64,000 nt of DNA from an uncultured bacterium (GTDB lineage: Bacteria > Cyanobacteriota > Vampirovibrionia > Gastranaerophilales > Gastranaerophilaceae): positions 1 to 64,000 of the forward strand of contig CACZFL010000002.1 in assembly GCA_902780525.1 (NCBI GenBank). The letters run 5' to 3'. Positions 42,212 to 51,310 of the stretch are shown in pieces. Made by a program: the position numbers and the translations under genes. Position 1 is the first letter of the stretch; each line of letters starts with the position of its first letter. Below the pieces are notes generated by a model that saw only the letters and a program-made list of their open reading frames with translations, searched no databases and was not told where the DNA came from.

Positions 42212-44983
42212 ATGAAGAGCAGGGCTAAAAAAATTTTTATATTCGTACCGGCGGTATTGTTTGTATTTACCTGCATATTACTAATTTTTTATAAATGGAT
42301 AATTCCTGCATTTGTAAACAGTTATTCCGCAGAGCTTCTTTTTGAAAATATTGCAAAACAACAATTAGGAGCAGATGTTAATATTGACGGAATGAAGCTT
42401 AGAACAGGACTTGATATTTCATTCAATGTTAAGGGAGTTGCGGTTGATAAAGACGGAAATAATTACCTGACTCTTTCGGATATTGAAACGCAAATATCAA
42501 TAAAAGAGCTATATAAAAGAAAAATTGAAATAAAAAAAGTTCTGGCAAAAAATATTTATGCAGATACATATAACTTGTCCAAACTATTGCCAAAACACGA
42601 AAAGAAAAAGAAAAAAGGTTTTATACATTTTAATTTTTACAACACTCTGCTCGGTATAAAAAATGCCCTGTTTGTTTACCATTCGCCCTCATTTGATATG
42701 GAACTGGCTGTAAAACGAGCAATTTTTGACAGAACCTGCAAAAGAAAATTTCTGCACCTTAATTTTGATCTTAAGCTTCAGAAAGCTGGACGGAATATAG
42801 CGATTTCAGCAGATGACCAAAACCGTATCTTTATGGAAAACCATGTTGCTTATATAAAAGACTTTCCGATAGAGATAGAAAAATCTAAAATCATTATTAA
42901 CGCTCAAATGACAAACAAGGGTAAATATGAGATCAACGTAAATGCAAAAGATTTTAATGCAAAAGACGTTGCGGATATTATAAGTTCAAACCTTGTTGTT
43001 GCAAACGGCAGTCAAATGCTTGCACCGGTCAAAGATATAAATGGTACTGTTGATTTTAATGTCAGATTATTAAATGGGGTTTTTGCTTCAGATATAAAAG
43101 TTAACGGAATTGATTTAAAAGTAATACCCCTTTTAGATATGCCTGTAAAAATTACAGGAGGGAAAGTCGATATCGGAAACAATGATATAAACTTCTCTGA
43201 TTTTAAAGGATATTACAACAACAAAAAAACAAATACGCTTTCAATGAAAGGGTACACAAAAGATTACCATAAAACTTGTGATACAAAACTTGATTCGGAC
43301 ATTTTTGTAACAAATGATTTCTTCAAAAATTATCTTTCAAAAATGCTCGGCTCTCCTGTCGAACTTGTCGGCGATTCAATGTCTAAACTGATTATCAAAT
43401 CAAAACACGGTTCAGTTGATATTGTATGGTACTTTTTACTCAGAGAAAACCATGGATTCAAATTCGGCGAACAATCAATGGTGCTTAAGGAATACAAATC
43501 ATTTTTTAAAGTTGATTTAAGTGTTCTGAAAAATATCTTAAAAATAAATACTATAGATTATCATATAACCAAACATCTAAAACGCGGACAAACACCACTT
43601 GTTAAAATCAACGGTAATATAGATATGGCGAACAATATGAAGATTCTTGATTTGGATATTAATATGCCGCGCCCTCTTCCGAGTGAGTTTTTAAACTTCC
43701 TTTCTTGCCAGAAAATATTTAAAAACGGAAATGTTTCGGGAAGCATGAAAATTGACAACCACGGGAAAGTTGCAACGATGAATGGTGAGTTTATGCTGGA
43801 CAAAGTTTTTGTTCCGGATTTGAGATTATATATCCGTTCTGCCAAAATGAAAGCAGACGGAAACAGAATAGCTTTGATTTCAGAAGGAAGATTAAGACGT
43901 GAACAATACAAATTTAACGGTCATATTGTTAACGAACTGAAGCTTCCCGTAATCGTAAAAGAAGTTAACTTCTCTGTTGACAGCATAAACCTTAAGGAAT
44001 TATTTGATGCTGCACATAAAGGATTTAGTCAGGGTGAAACTGGTAGTGAAACTCAAAACACCGATACTCAACCGATTGTTGTTGCAAAAAACACAGAAAG
44101 TGAAGAAGAAATTATTCCGCCGTTTAAAAAGGGTCTGCTTATAATAGAAAACTGTTCTTTTAATTTGCTGAAAGGTGTTTATGATCAAATAAACTTTGGC
44201 AATATTCACGCAGACCTGACACTTGATAAAGACGGAGTTTTAAAGATTAAATCAAACAGATTCGATATAGCAGACGGCCACTCTTCGCTGAGGGTTAATG
44301 CGGATTTGGTTAACAGACAGTACAATCTTAAACTTGGCGTAATGAATGTTAATTCTGATATTATGGCAACTTCAATTCTGGGACTGCCAAAACAGATTAG
44401 CGGCAAGGCAAAGGGACTACTCGATTTATCAACTGATAAAACACTAAGACTTAACGGTGATATCAAGTTTAAAATTAATGACGGCACAATCGGACAAGTC
44501 GGTTACGTTGAATATATCTTAAAAGTAGCTTCGCTTTTCCGAAATCCGCTTGCAATGATAAGTCCGTCAATTTTGGCAGATTTGGTAAGTATTCCTGACG
44601 GCAAATTCGATGACATTCAGGGCGAAATGAAGCTTGAAGACAATATTATTAAAAGAATGAAAATAACCTCTATTGCTCCAGAACTTGCAACTTTGATTTT
44701 CGGACGATATGATTTAACCACCAATGATTCATCACTTAGAATATATACAAAAATTACAGATGAAGGTAAGGGTTTTGCCGGAGTTTTAAGAAATCTTTCA
44801 TTGAACTCTATTGCTGCTAAATTACCTATAAGCGCAAGAAATGAAAGCAATTATTACGCAAACGAGCTTGAGATGATACCGACACTTGAAAACGGAGAAG
44901 AACGTTCACAGGTATTTTTAACCAAAATCGACGGGGATTTAATTAATTACAACTTCCTGTCATCATTAAAGAGAATAAAATAA
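42212..44983 (+). CDS. AsmA-like membrane-anchored protein (bridge-type lipid transport family)
   Basis: The start at MKSRAKK (923 aa) is chosen because a longer reading would begin inside the terminator stem and adds residues that read through the promoter. One N-terminal helix (IFIFVPAVLFVFTCILLIFY, 8-27) anchors a very long beta-rich periplasmic body. Features resemble AsmA/TamB: early ADVNIDGMKLRTGLDISFNVKGVAV (near 53-78), repeated short amphipathic strands, and a C-terminal AsmA-like block with KLEDNIIKRMKITSIAPELA (near 808-828). These proteins move phospholipids or help outer-membrane assembly. Its neighbours are surface-polymer genes. There is no SD; the -10 box is six bases away. 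Confidence 0.75.
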   Translation: MKSRAKKIFIFVPAVLFVFTCILLIFYKWIIPAFVNSYSAELLFENIAKQQLGADVNIDGMKLRTGLDISFNVKGVAVDKDGNNYLTLSDIETQISIKELYKRKIEIKKVLAKNIYADTYNLSKLLPKHEKKKKKGFIHFNFYNTLLGIKNALFVYHSPSFDMELAVKRAIFDRTCKRKFLHLNFDLKLQKAGRNIAISADDQNRIFMENHVAYIKDFPIEIEKSKIIINAQMTNKGKYEINVNAKDFNAKDVADIISSNLVVANGSQMLAPVKDINGTVDFNVRLLNGVFASDIKVNGIDLKVIPLLDMPVKITGGKVDIGNNDINFSDFKGYYNNKKTNTLSMKGYTKDYHKTCDTKLDSDIFVTNDFFKNYLSKMLGSPVELVGDSMSKLIIKSKHGSVDIVWYFLLRENHGFKFGEQSMVLKEYKSFFKVDLSVLKNILKINTIDYHITKHLKRGQTPLVKINGNIDMANNMKILDLDINMPRPLPSEFLNFLSCQKIFKNGNVSGSMKIDNHGKVATMNGEFMLDKVFVPDLRLYIRSAKMKADGNRIALISEGRLRREQYKFNGHIVNELKLPVIVKEVNFSVDSINLKELFDAAHKGFSQGETGSETQNTDTQPIVVAKNTESEEEIIPPFKKGLLIIENCSFNLLKGVYDQINFGNIHADLTLDKDGVLKIKSNRFDIADGHSSLRVNADLVNRQYNLKLGVMNVNSDIMATSILGLPKQISGKAKGLLDLSTDKTLRLNGDIKFKINDGTIGQVGYVEYILKVASLFRNPLAMISPSILADLVSIPDGKFDDIQGEMKLEDNIIKRMKITSIAPELATLIFGRYDLTTNDSSLRIYTKITDEGKGFAGVLRNLSLNSIAAKLPISARNESNYYANELEMIPTLENGEERSQVFLTKIDGDLINYNFLSSLKRIK

Positions 44984-44986
44984 TCT

Positions 44987-46360
44987 ATGGAAACGGTTTT
45001 AGATAAAGAGAAAATTCAAAAACAAATTGACGCACTCTCCAAAAAATATTATGGGAAAAAGATTGTAATATACGGTGCAGGCGATTATTTTTTGTTCGTC
45101 AGAGATAATATTGATTTGTCAGGGTTAAATATCACAGGAATTTCAGATAAAAAATTTGAAGTTTCCAAAGAAGAAAATCCAAGCAATTATATAGCACTTA
45201 CCCCGGAAGAGCTCAAGGATTTTGATTTTGATATTATCCTTGTTTTGCTTAAAAATGATAAAAAATTATGCGATTATATCGAGTACGAACTTTTAATGAA
45301 TACAAAAAATGAAGATAAAAAAGTTCTGTCTCTGCTTAATACGAAGCTTAAAACAAACGCAAGACAGCATTACATAAAAGGGAAACGCTTATATGAGTTT
45401 ATTTATGGCATAACTTCAGACGAGGACAAAGATAAAATAAACAGCAAACTGTCAGAGATTTTACAAGAGCTGAAACAAGTCAAGATTTGTTCATTTTTCC
45501 CTGCTTGTGAAAAAAAATACAAACAAGCCTATAAATGCTACAAAAAAATGACTGATTTATTACTTGAAAACATTGATATTACCAAAATAAAACCCACGCA
45601 GAAAAAGAAATACAGAAAATTTCAACTTGATACGGCAGAGTTTTGCAAGAGAATGACTGACTTTCTTGACAAAAACGGTATTGAATATTTCATATCTTCA
45701 GGCACTCTTATCGGAGCTATAAGACACAAAGCATTTGTTCCGTGGGATGATGATTTTGACACAGGGGTTTTAAGAAAAGATTTTGAAAAATTAAAAACAA
45801 TATTAAAAGAAAACTTTGAAGAAATTGATAACTCGGAAGTTTCAATATCCAAAAACAACCGTTTAGAAATTATTGATAAAGCGCTCAGAAGAAGCAAGGG
45901 TAAAATTTTATTCTTCCATGGCATAGAATACCTTCAGCTTTACCAGGGCAAAAATATTAATGACTGCGTCTCTATGGATATCTTTTCACACGATTATTAC
46001 AGAGATGATTACACCTGGGAAGAACACAGAGAATATCTTAAGTACGTACGTGCCAAACGTATCGAACTTGATAAATTTCCTGAGATTATAAAATTTTTGG
46101 ACAGCGAAATTCGTTCAAACCCAAATATTGTTGAGAAGAGTAATAAAATTTATTACGGAATAGACAACCTGGGGGGATATATTGTTACCCCAACCGCATT
46201 TATGAAAGAGGGCACTATTTACCCGAGAAGGAAAATGGTTTTTGAAGGGTATGAGTTCTTTGCCCCAAACTCACCTGAAGGTTATACAGAAGTGCAGTAC
46301 AAAGATTTTATGAGCTTTCCCAAAAATATTCCGCTCGGGCACGATGGATTTAAGAGATAA
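44987..46360 (+). CDS. LicD-family transferase with N-terminal Rossmann-like domain
   Basis: The C-terminal region is LicD-like: SSGTLIGAIRHKAFVPWDDDFDTG (near 240-263) carries the Asp cluster used for nucleotidyl/phosphocholine transfer to surface glycans. The N-terminal 120 residues form a separate domain, GKKIVIYGAGDY (near 23) and LNITGISDKKF, like the nucleotide-binding domain found in some sugar-modifying enzymes. A similar N-terminal domain is fused to the methyltransferase at 58517. It starts three bases after the AsmA-like stop and overlaps the convergent gene by 11 bases. Substrate unknown; phosphocholine or another phospho-substituent is plausible. Confidence 0.85.
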   Translation: METVLDKEKIQKQIDALSKKYYGKKIVIYGAGDYFLFVRDNIDLSGLNITGISDKKFEVSKEENPSNYIALTPEELKDFDFDIILVLLKNDKKLCDYIEYELLMNTKNEDKKVLSLLNTKLKTNARQHYIKGKRLYEFIYGITSDEDKDKINSKLSEILQELKQVKICSFFPACEKKYKQAYKCYKKMTDLLLENIDITKIKPTQKKKYRKFQLDTAEFCKRMTDFLDKNGIEYFISSGTLIGAIRHKAFVPWDDDFDTGVLRKDFEKLKTILKENFEEIDNSEVSISKNNRLEIIDKALRRSKGKILFFHGIEYLQLYQGKNINDCVSMDIFSHDYYRDDYTWEEHREYLKYVRAKRIELDKFPEIIKFLDSEIRSNPNIVEKSNKIYYGIDNLGGYIVTPTAFMKEGTIYPRRKMVFEGYEFFAPNSPEGYTEVQYKDFMSFPKNIPLGHDGFKR

Positions 46361-47618
46361 CGTCGGATAAAATATCATTTATAATTTTTTCTGCGCTGTT
46401 GCTGTTTTTAAAACCAAGTTTTTCCAGCAGTTTAATCCGTTCTTCTTTTTTGTAATCACCTTTATCAAGAATAACCTGATGAAAATATTTAATCAGGTCA
46501 TCCGTATTGTATGCCATATAGTATGTTTTATCAATTTCTTTTATTGTACTGTTTGGTTCAAGATGTTCTGAAATAAGGTGTATAACGGGATTTCCCGTCA
46601 CAAAATATTCCGTCAGAAACGAACCGCAGTCAGTAATCATTGCATAAGACTGTTTGAACAAATCAATATAATCACCGCCTTCGCTAAATTCTGCGAAACT
46701 TTTCCACTCATCATAATATTGGTCTATATCCTGTTTCCTCATAAAACCTGATGTAATAGCAAAATTATATAAAAGCGGATGCGGACGAAACACCCAATTA
46801 AGCTCTTTGTGCGCTTTAGCAAGCTCTAAAACCTTTTCACCACTCCACTTAAAGGTTCCGAATCTCAGATTATCTCCGCATACTGTCCAGTGAGGCGCAT
46901 AAATTATATATTTTTTCTCAGCTGTTTCATTATTCTTATAGCTGTCTAAAACCGGGTGTCCCACTACTCTAAATGAGTGTTCTATGCTTGGCATATTTTT
47001 TGAATAATATTCCCGAACAGATTCTGTGGGAACATAGTGCCTGTAGATATATTGATGGAATCTGAGTCCGTATTCGTGCCATTGCTCTGATGCCGGTAAA
47101 AAATACGGAATATAATAAGTCAGAGCAAACTTTGAACATACCACAGGACCCTGAGTTTCATATACATACCACGGATGAGAATAAATAATTATGTCGGGAT
47201 AAAATTTTTCAAAAGGAATAAAGTATTCGTTCGACCCCGACGGATACGGGAAATTAGCAGTTACATCGTATCCATACTCTACATTCATTCCCTTGGATTT
47301 AAAAAACTCATAACATCTTTTAACATCGTCAACTGTCTGAAAATTCGGATTTCCTTCCGGTGCACAATTTTTGGTAACTATAACCAAAGGATCAAACCTG
47401 TCATCTTTTTCCATCCAATCGTAAACTGATTGTGATTTCCACTTTGACTCATCATAAACATAAAAAACGACATTAAGCGGCAGTTTGTCTCTGAGTTCTC
47501 CCAAAACACGTTTTCGGTTTCTTTTAATATAATCAAGGTTTTGTTTTACTTTAAGGTCATAAAAAAAGCTTTTTCCAAATCTTAAAAATTTACCGATTTT
47601 TTCATAATCTATATACAA
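46350..47618 (-). CDS. CDP-glycerol glycerophosphotransferase-family protein (TagB/TagF-like)
   Basis: A TTG start is preferred because a very strong SD (GGGGGAGAG) lies six bases before it; a GTG nine codons upstream (47645) has none. Family marks are PDIIIYSHPWYV, the VGHPVLDSY segment, IIYAPHW and ITDCGSFLTEYFVTGNPVI, which in TagF bind CDP-glycerol and the acceptor. Members add glycerol-phosphate or related alditol-phosphates to teichoic-acid-like or capsular polymers. In a Gram-negative this points to an unusual surface polysaccharide, together with the convergent LicD-like gene. No signal or membrane helix. Confidence 0.83.
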   Translation of the reverse strand: MYIDYEKIGKFLRFGKSFFYDLKVKQNLDYIKRNRKRVLGELRDKLPLNVVFYVYDESKWKSQSVYDWMEKDDRFDPLVIVTKNCAPEGNPNFQTVDDVKRCYEFFKSKGMNVEYGYDVTANFPYPSGSNEYFIPFEKFYPDIIIYSHPWYVYETQGPVVCSKFALTYYIPYFLPASEQWHEYGLRFHQYIYRHYVPTESVREYYSKNMPSIEHSFRVVGHPVLDSYKNNETAEKKYIIYAPHWTVCGDNLRFGTFKWSGEKVLELAKAHKELNWVFRPHPLLYNFAITSGFMRKQDIDQYYDEWKSFAEFSEGGDYIDLFKQSYAMITDCGSFLTEYFVTGNPVIHLISEHLEPNSTIKEIDKTYYMAYNTDDLIKYFHQVILDKGDYKKEERIKLLEKLGFKNSNSAEKIINDILSDVIS

Positions 47619-47662
47619 TAATCTCTCCCCCGCCGATAAAATCACTGTGACCGGAGTAAATT

Positions 47663-48865
47663 TTAATCATTCACTCCCAATTCCGATTTTTTACTTTTTC
47701 TTTTAAGAATTTTTTTCTGATATTTTTCATCATACTGGAATTTGTATCCGTTGACAAAATCCTTAACAATTGCCTTTGAAAAAGTTCCTCTTGCCGTCCA
47801 GTATGAAGTATGGGCAAGAGCAAAACATCTCTTACTCCAAACCCCTGAATCATCATAAATAACACCTGTCGGATTATTTATACTTACACCCAAACGTTGT
47901 TCAATTTCCTTTGCGGTAAGATTTCTGCTTGTCGGAAATCCCAGCGGGTCTTCGCGGAAGTTTACAGTAAGCATGAAAATTCCGTGTTCCATTATGTATT
48001 TAATCATTAACCTGTTATAAAAATTTAACTCGTAATTATTATCAGAAATATCAGAATAGAAAAGAACTATAGGACATGCAAAATTAACGACACCCTTAAC
48101 TCTTCCTTCCGGCGCACAGGCTTTTTGTGTCATATCATCTATTGTAAGATAATTTTTCTTAAGCTGTTCTTTATTTTGGTTCAGAATTAAATGACCTGCA
48201 CTTGAAACGTTGCCGATGCCTGCATAATCATATGAAAGTGCTGATATGCAGGTATTTTTTCTCGGGTTAGCTTTAACAAAATCTATGACATCTTTATCAG
48301 CATTTAATGTTTCAAAAAGTTTTTCCAGATTAATATACGGAAGTTTATTAAACAAATACTGGTATGTAACAAAAGTTCCTGCCGAATATCCGTATAAAAT
48401 AACATCATCACCTGATGCAACTTCTTTTTTGACTGCTTCATTAAGCTCATCTAAGATAGGAAGCATATTGTGAGTCTTTTGAACCCATAATGCATCATGA
48501 AGATATTGAGAAATAAGACTTCTCGCAAAATAGGCACCTGAAGAACTTATCGCTTTTGAAATATTAAGTTGTTTTTTTACAAAATCCAAATCGGTTTTGC
48601 TTTTATCACCCCAAAAGAAAATAACGGGTTCTTCTTTTATTGCGAGTTTATCGTCAAAACCTTTATAATATTTTTTTATGGCAGAATTTTTAAGAAATCT
48701 TTTTCTTAAAACAGGATGCAGTTTATTAACCCCGTTTTCGTACCAGTTTTTCATTTTTTCATCATTGTTATTCGAGCCGTTTATGTATATGAAACTAAGC
48801 TCATTTGCATTACAAACCAGGTTCATACCCAGCATAAGAATAAAAATTAAAAAAATCTTTCTCAT
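47663..48865 (-). CDS. Secreted alpha/beta-hydrolase-like protein, paralog A
   Basis: A signal peptide (about 1-20, FLIFILMLGMNLVCNA) precedes IYINGSNNND, a start also seen in its paralog. The nucleophile elbow is GYSAG in VILYGYSAGTFVTY (near 157-170), and a conserved AHTSYW near the C-terminus probably supplies the catalytic His. The rest has CPIVLFYSD-like strands matching the paralog (FGSPLSLFYSS). The pair belong to a lipase/esterase-like family I cannot name more closely. The promoter (TTGAAT, 17 bases, TATACT) ends nine bases from the ATG without an SD. The 400-aa product has a basic C-terminal tail. Confidence 0.78.
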   Translation of the reverse strand: MRKIFLIFILMLGMNLVCNANELSFIYINGSNNNDEKMKNWYENGVNKLHPVLRKRFLKNSAIKKYYKGFDDKLAIKEEPVIFFWGDKSKTDLDFVKKQLNISKAISSSGAYFARSLISQYLHDALWVQKTHNMLPILDELNEAVKKEVASGDDVILYGYSAGTFVTYQYLFNKLPYINLEKLFETLNADKDVIDFVKANPRKNTCISALSYDYAGIGNVSSAGHLILNQNKEQLKKNYLTIDDMTQKACAPEGRVKGVVNFACPIVLFYSDISDNNYELNFYNRLMIKYIMEHGIFMLTVNFREDPLGFPTSRNLTAKEIEQRLGVSINNPTGVIYDDSGVWSKRCFALAHTSYWTARGTFSKAIVKDFVNGYKFQYDEKYQKKILKRKSKKSELGVND

Positions 48866-48874
48866 AATAAAAAC

Positions 48875-48903
48875 AGTATATCAACAATACTGAATGTATT
48901 CAA
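48875..48903 (-). promoter_or_regulatory. Promoter of hydrolase paralog A, near-leaderless
   Basis: On the minus strand TTGAAT (48903-48898) and TATACT (48880-48875) are 17 bases apart; the ATG follows nine bases later without an SD. Confidence 0.55.
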
Positions 48904-48914
48904 GCATAACAATA

Positions 48915-50030
48915 TTATATACGCTCATTGTATTTATTCCAGCGGCACTCGTATTCCTTAACGGCTTCAGCAGCTTCTTCTTCAGTATATTTGTACCTTC
49001 CAAGGCTTATCATAATTCTGCCGTTAGATTCTTCCATAAGTTTTTTCTTTATTTTATAAGGATATGTTTCGTTACCTTTCAATCCGCCTTCATGAATATT
49101 ACGTATAACATCATCAATATAAATCTGCATGTATGACGGAATTTTTGGATGTCGTTTTATATATTCGGTTAACGGCATATTTTCTCTGTACCTATTTCCG
49201 TCAGCCGTCGTCAGTAAAAAATTCCCTATGGAATTTTTACCGCCTAAAGACTCGGGTGTTACGTGTTCAATTGAGCCAGTTGAACCAATAAACAAACGCC
49301 TTGCTGCCTCCTCTTGTTCTCTCCTGGAATATTTAACAACAAAAGCGTTTTTACTGCTTCCTGATGTCGGAAGAAACAGAGCTTTGTTCTTAATATCATT
49401 AAAAATTTCACGCTCGTTTTCGTTTGGAATAATTTCATCAAGAGAAGCTAAAAAAGTTTTTCGCTTGAATGAGTCCTGAAGTTTATTATCCAGAATTATC
49501 TGCCGGCATCTTGTTGTTTTGTGCCTGAGTTTTAATGCCGTACTCGGAGAAAGCTTTCTTGACATAACATCAACTTCATCAAGGACATAAAACTCTTCAA
49601 GTTTAAGCTTTGTCAGGCAATTTGTGTAAATCATCTGGAGACAGTTTTTAATATTGTCCTCTGGGTTCAGCATCGAAAAATCTTTAAAAATTGCATACAT
49701 AGATTTTTCCGTCGGAAGCAGACTATCATAATATTGCCCGAGCAGATTAACAATATCCTGTGAGTTTCCGCATCTTGCAAGATTCTTTTCAAACCCTCTT
49801 AGTGCCGTCCCCGGAATAATTTTAATACCACGATAAGGGCAGGTAATGTCTTTAAGTTTCCTCAAAGGCTTTCCTGCTGAGGTTGAACCTTGAAATGGGA
49901 TATCGTAATAGTAATAGAGGTAATTTTCTTCGGTTATCCTTGGTTTATGCGACGCTGAAGGTTTGGACACAGATAAAGAGCTCCTATATAAATTATATGG
50001 TTTATAAAAAGAAACGGACTGAATACGCAT
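48915..50030 (-). CDS. HNH-like protein with F-x-G motif (371 aa)
   Basis: A region near 258-290 has the order of an HNH nuclease: SIEHVTPESLGGKNSIGNFLL and then GNRYRENMP (EH-x-x-P, GG-x-N, N-x-x-R). The middle (60-250) is helical and unrecognised. The N-terminus starts MRIQSVSFYK, like the F-x-G proteins, and PFQG occurs at 45-48 after a longer Ser/Lys-rich lead-in. There is no signal peptide. If the metal site is real this could be a nuclease effector; the first HNH His is present, but activity is unproven. It is divergent from the PPP-type gene (78-base gap). Confidence 0.65.
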   Translation of the reverse strand: MRIQSVSFYKPYNLYRSSLSVSKPSASHKPRITEENYLYYYYDIPFQGSTSAGKPLRKLKDITCPYRGIKIIPGTALRGFEKNLARCGNSQDIVNLLGQYYDSLLPTEKSMYAIFKDFSMLNPEDNIKNCLQMIYTNCLTKLKLEEFYVLDEVDVMSRKLSPSTALKLRHKTTRCRQIILDNKLQDSFKRKTFLASLDEIIPNENEREIFNDIKNKALFLPTSGSSKNAFVVKYSRREQEEAARRLFIGSTGSIEHVTPESLGGKNSIGNFLLTTADGNRYRENMPLTEYIKRHPKIPSYMQIYIDDVIRNIHEGGLKGNETYPYKIKKKLMEESNGRIMISLGRYKYTEEEAAEAVKEYECRWNKYNERI

Positions 50031-50093
50031 ATCAACTATCTTAATCTTCTTTCATGATAACAAATTTTCAAAAACAGCGCAAGATTGTAACTG

Positions 50094-50102
50094 TGATATA
50101 AT
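50094..50102 (+). promoter_or_regulatory. Extended -10 promoter of the PPP-type gene, leaderless
   Basis: TGA-TATAAT (an extended -10) ends six bases before the ATG at 50109 and there is no SD. Confidence 0.6.
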
Positions 50103-50108
50103 TTAATT

Positions 50109-50738
50109 ATGCCAAGATATATTGCAATAACTGATATACACGGTGAATTGGATAAATTAATAAGTGTTTTATCCAAAATTGAAACACGTCCTGATGATAT
50201 TTTTGTATTTATGGGAGATTACATTGACCGCGGTGGGAAATCAAAAGAAGTTGTTGACAGAGTAATTGAACAGTCAAACTACAATAAATGCGTTTACCTT
50301 ATAGGCTCTCACGAATACGCAATGCTGCATGCAAAAACAGATGAGTACTATAAATTTCTTTTTGATAATTATGGCGGTCCTGCAACAAGCAGAAGTTACG
50401 GCAGATTTGAAAACATTATGAAAATCCACGGTGACTTTTACAGGAGTTTAAAATTTTATTATCTTACCGATAAATACCTTTTTATCCACGCAGGAATTGA
50501 CACAAATTATCCTCTGGAAGAACAAAATGAAGTTGATATGGTGTATATAAGAGATAAATTTATATATTCAAAACACAATTTACCACAAAAAATAATTTTC
50601 GGTCATACGGAATTTGACAAACCATATATAGCTGATGATAAAATAGGTATAGATTTAGGATGTGGTAAATATAAAAATGCACATCTTTGTGCTTTAATTT
50701 TAGATGAAAACGGAAAAGAAGAATTTGTATATTCATAA
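50109..50738 (+). CDS. PPP-family metallophosphatase-like protein
   Basis: A calcineurin-like phosphoesterase of 209 aa close to bacterial PPP phosphatases: AITDIHGELDKL (near 6-17), FVFMGDYIDRGGKSKEV (near 35-51), then LIGSHEYAML (near 67-76), LFIHAGID (near 124) and IIFGHTEFDKP (near 160). The third motif is normally GNHE; here Asn is Ser, removing a usual metal ligand and transition-state contact. The other metal ligands look present. It may act on protein phosphoserine or nucleotide substrates. It is followed 15 bases later by the Lys/Ala-rich secreted protein. Confidence 0.83.
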   Translation: MPRYIAITDIHGELDKLISVLSKIETRPDDIFVFMGDYIDRGGKSKEVVDRVIEQSNYNKCVYLIGSHEYAMLHAKTDEYYKFLFDNYGGPATSRSYGRFENIMKIHGDFYRSLKFYYLTDKYLFIHAGIDTNYPLEEQNEVDMVYIRDKFIYSKHNLPQKIIFGHTEFDKPYIADDKIGIDLGCGKYKNAHLCALILDENGKEEFVYS

Positions 50739-50753
50739 AACAGGAGAAAAATT

Positions 50754-51218
50754 ATGAAAAAGTTTTTAACTATTACAATAGCTGTTGCAGCGAGCCTTTT
50801 ATTAGCTTCAAATATAACTTTTGCTGAAGTTGAAGAGCAAACTGCTGCTGAATCAACCTGGGAAACTGTTTCGGTTATGTCACAGGCTGCTGCAGAAAAA
50901 ACGGCAGAAAGTGTAAAATCCGGTTCTAAAAAAGCAGGAAAAGCCATTGCAGAAAGCTCTAAAAAAGCTGCTGATAAAGCTAAACCTCATATTGAAAGCG
51001 GAGCAGAAAAAGTTAAAACGGCAACTCTAAGAGGTGCAAACAAAGTTTCTAACTCAACCGCAAAAGGTATGAAGAAAATGGGTAAAAAAATGCAAAACTC
51101 TGCAGAAAAAACAATTAAAAAAACAGATAAATACTTAGAAGAAACAGCTCCGAAATGCAAATGTAAATGTAAATGCGGAAATAATTGCCAGTGTGACGAA
51201 AAAAAAGGTTGTGAATAA
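50754..51218 (+). CDS. Secreted Lys/Ala-rich protein with C-terminal Cys-rich tail (154 aa)
   Basis: The signal peptide (1-24, cleavage after TFA) is followed by an acidic start and then a long Ala/Lys/Ser-rich helical region (about 45-125) like histone H1 or LEA proteins. The last 25 residues are a Cys-rich tail, CKCKCKCGNNCQCDEKKGC (7 Cys in 19), a pattern of metal-binding or disulfide-locked sequences such as metallothioneins. I know of no such combination. SD CAGGAG precedes it. It is co-oriented with the PPP-type gene and ends at a strong terminator. Confidence 0.7.
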   Translation: MKKFLTITIAVAASLLLASNITFAEVEEQTAAESTWETVSVMSQAAAEKTAESVKSGSKKAGKAIAESSKKAADKAKPHIESGAEKVKTATLRGANKVSNSTAKGMKKMGKKMQNSAEKTIKKTDKYLEETAPKCKCKCKCGNNCQCDEKKGCE

Positions 51219-51224
51219 TTGTTA

Positions 51225-51252
51225 AAAAAGCTCTTTTTTGAAGAGCTTTTTT
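51225..51252 (+). terminator. Rho-independent terminator
   Basis: The stem AAAAAGCTCTT/AAGAGCTTTTT (51225-51235/51241-51251) has a 5-base loop and ends in a T-run. It lies seven bases past the stop of the Cys-tail gene. Confidence 0.85.
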
Positions 51253-51310
51253 ATTTATTTGAAATAGTAAGAACAGAGTTCTGACCGATAATTTTTGTAT
51301 ATTACACGCC

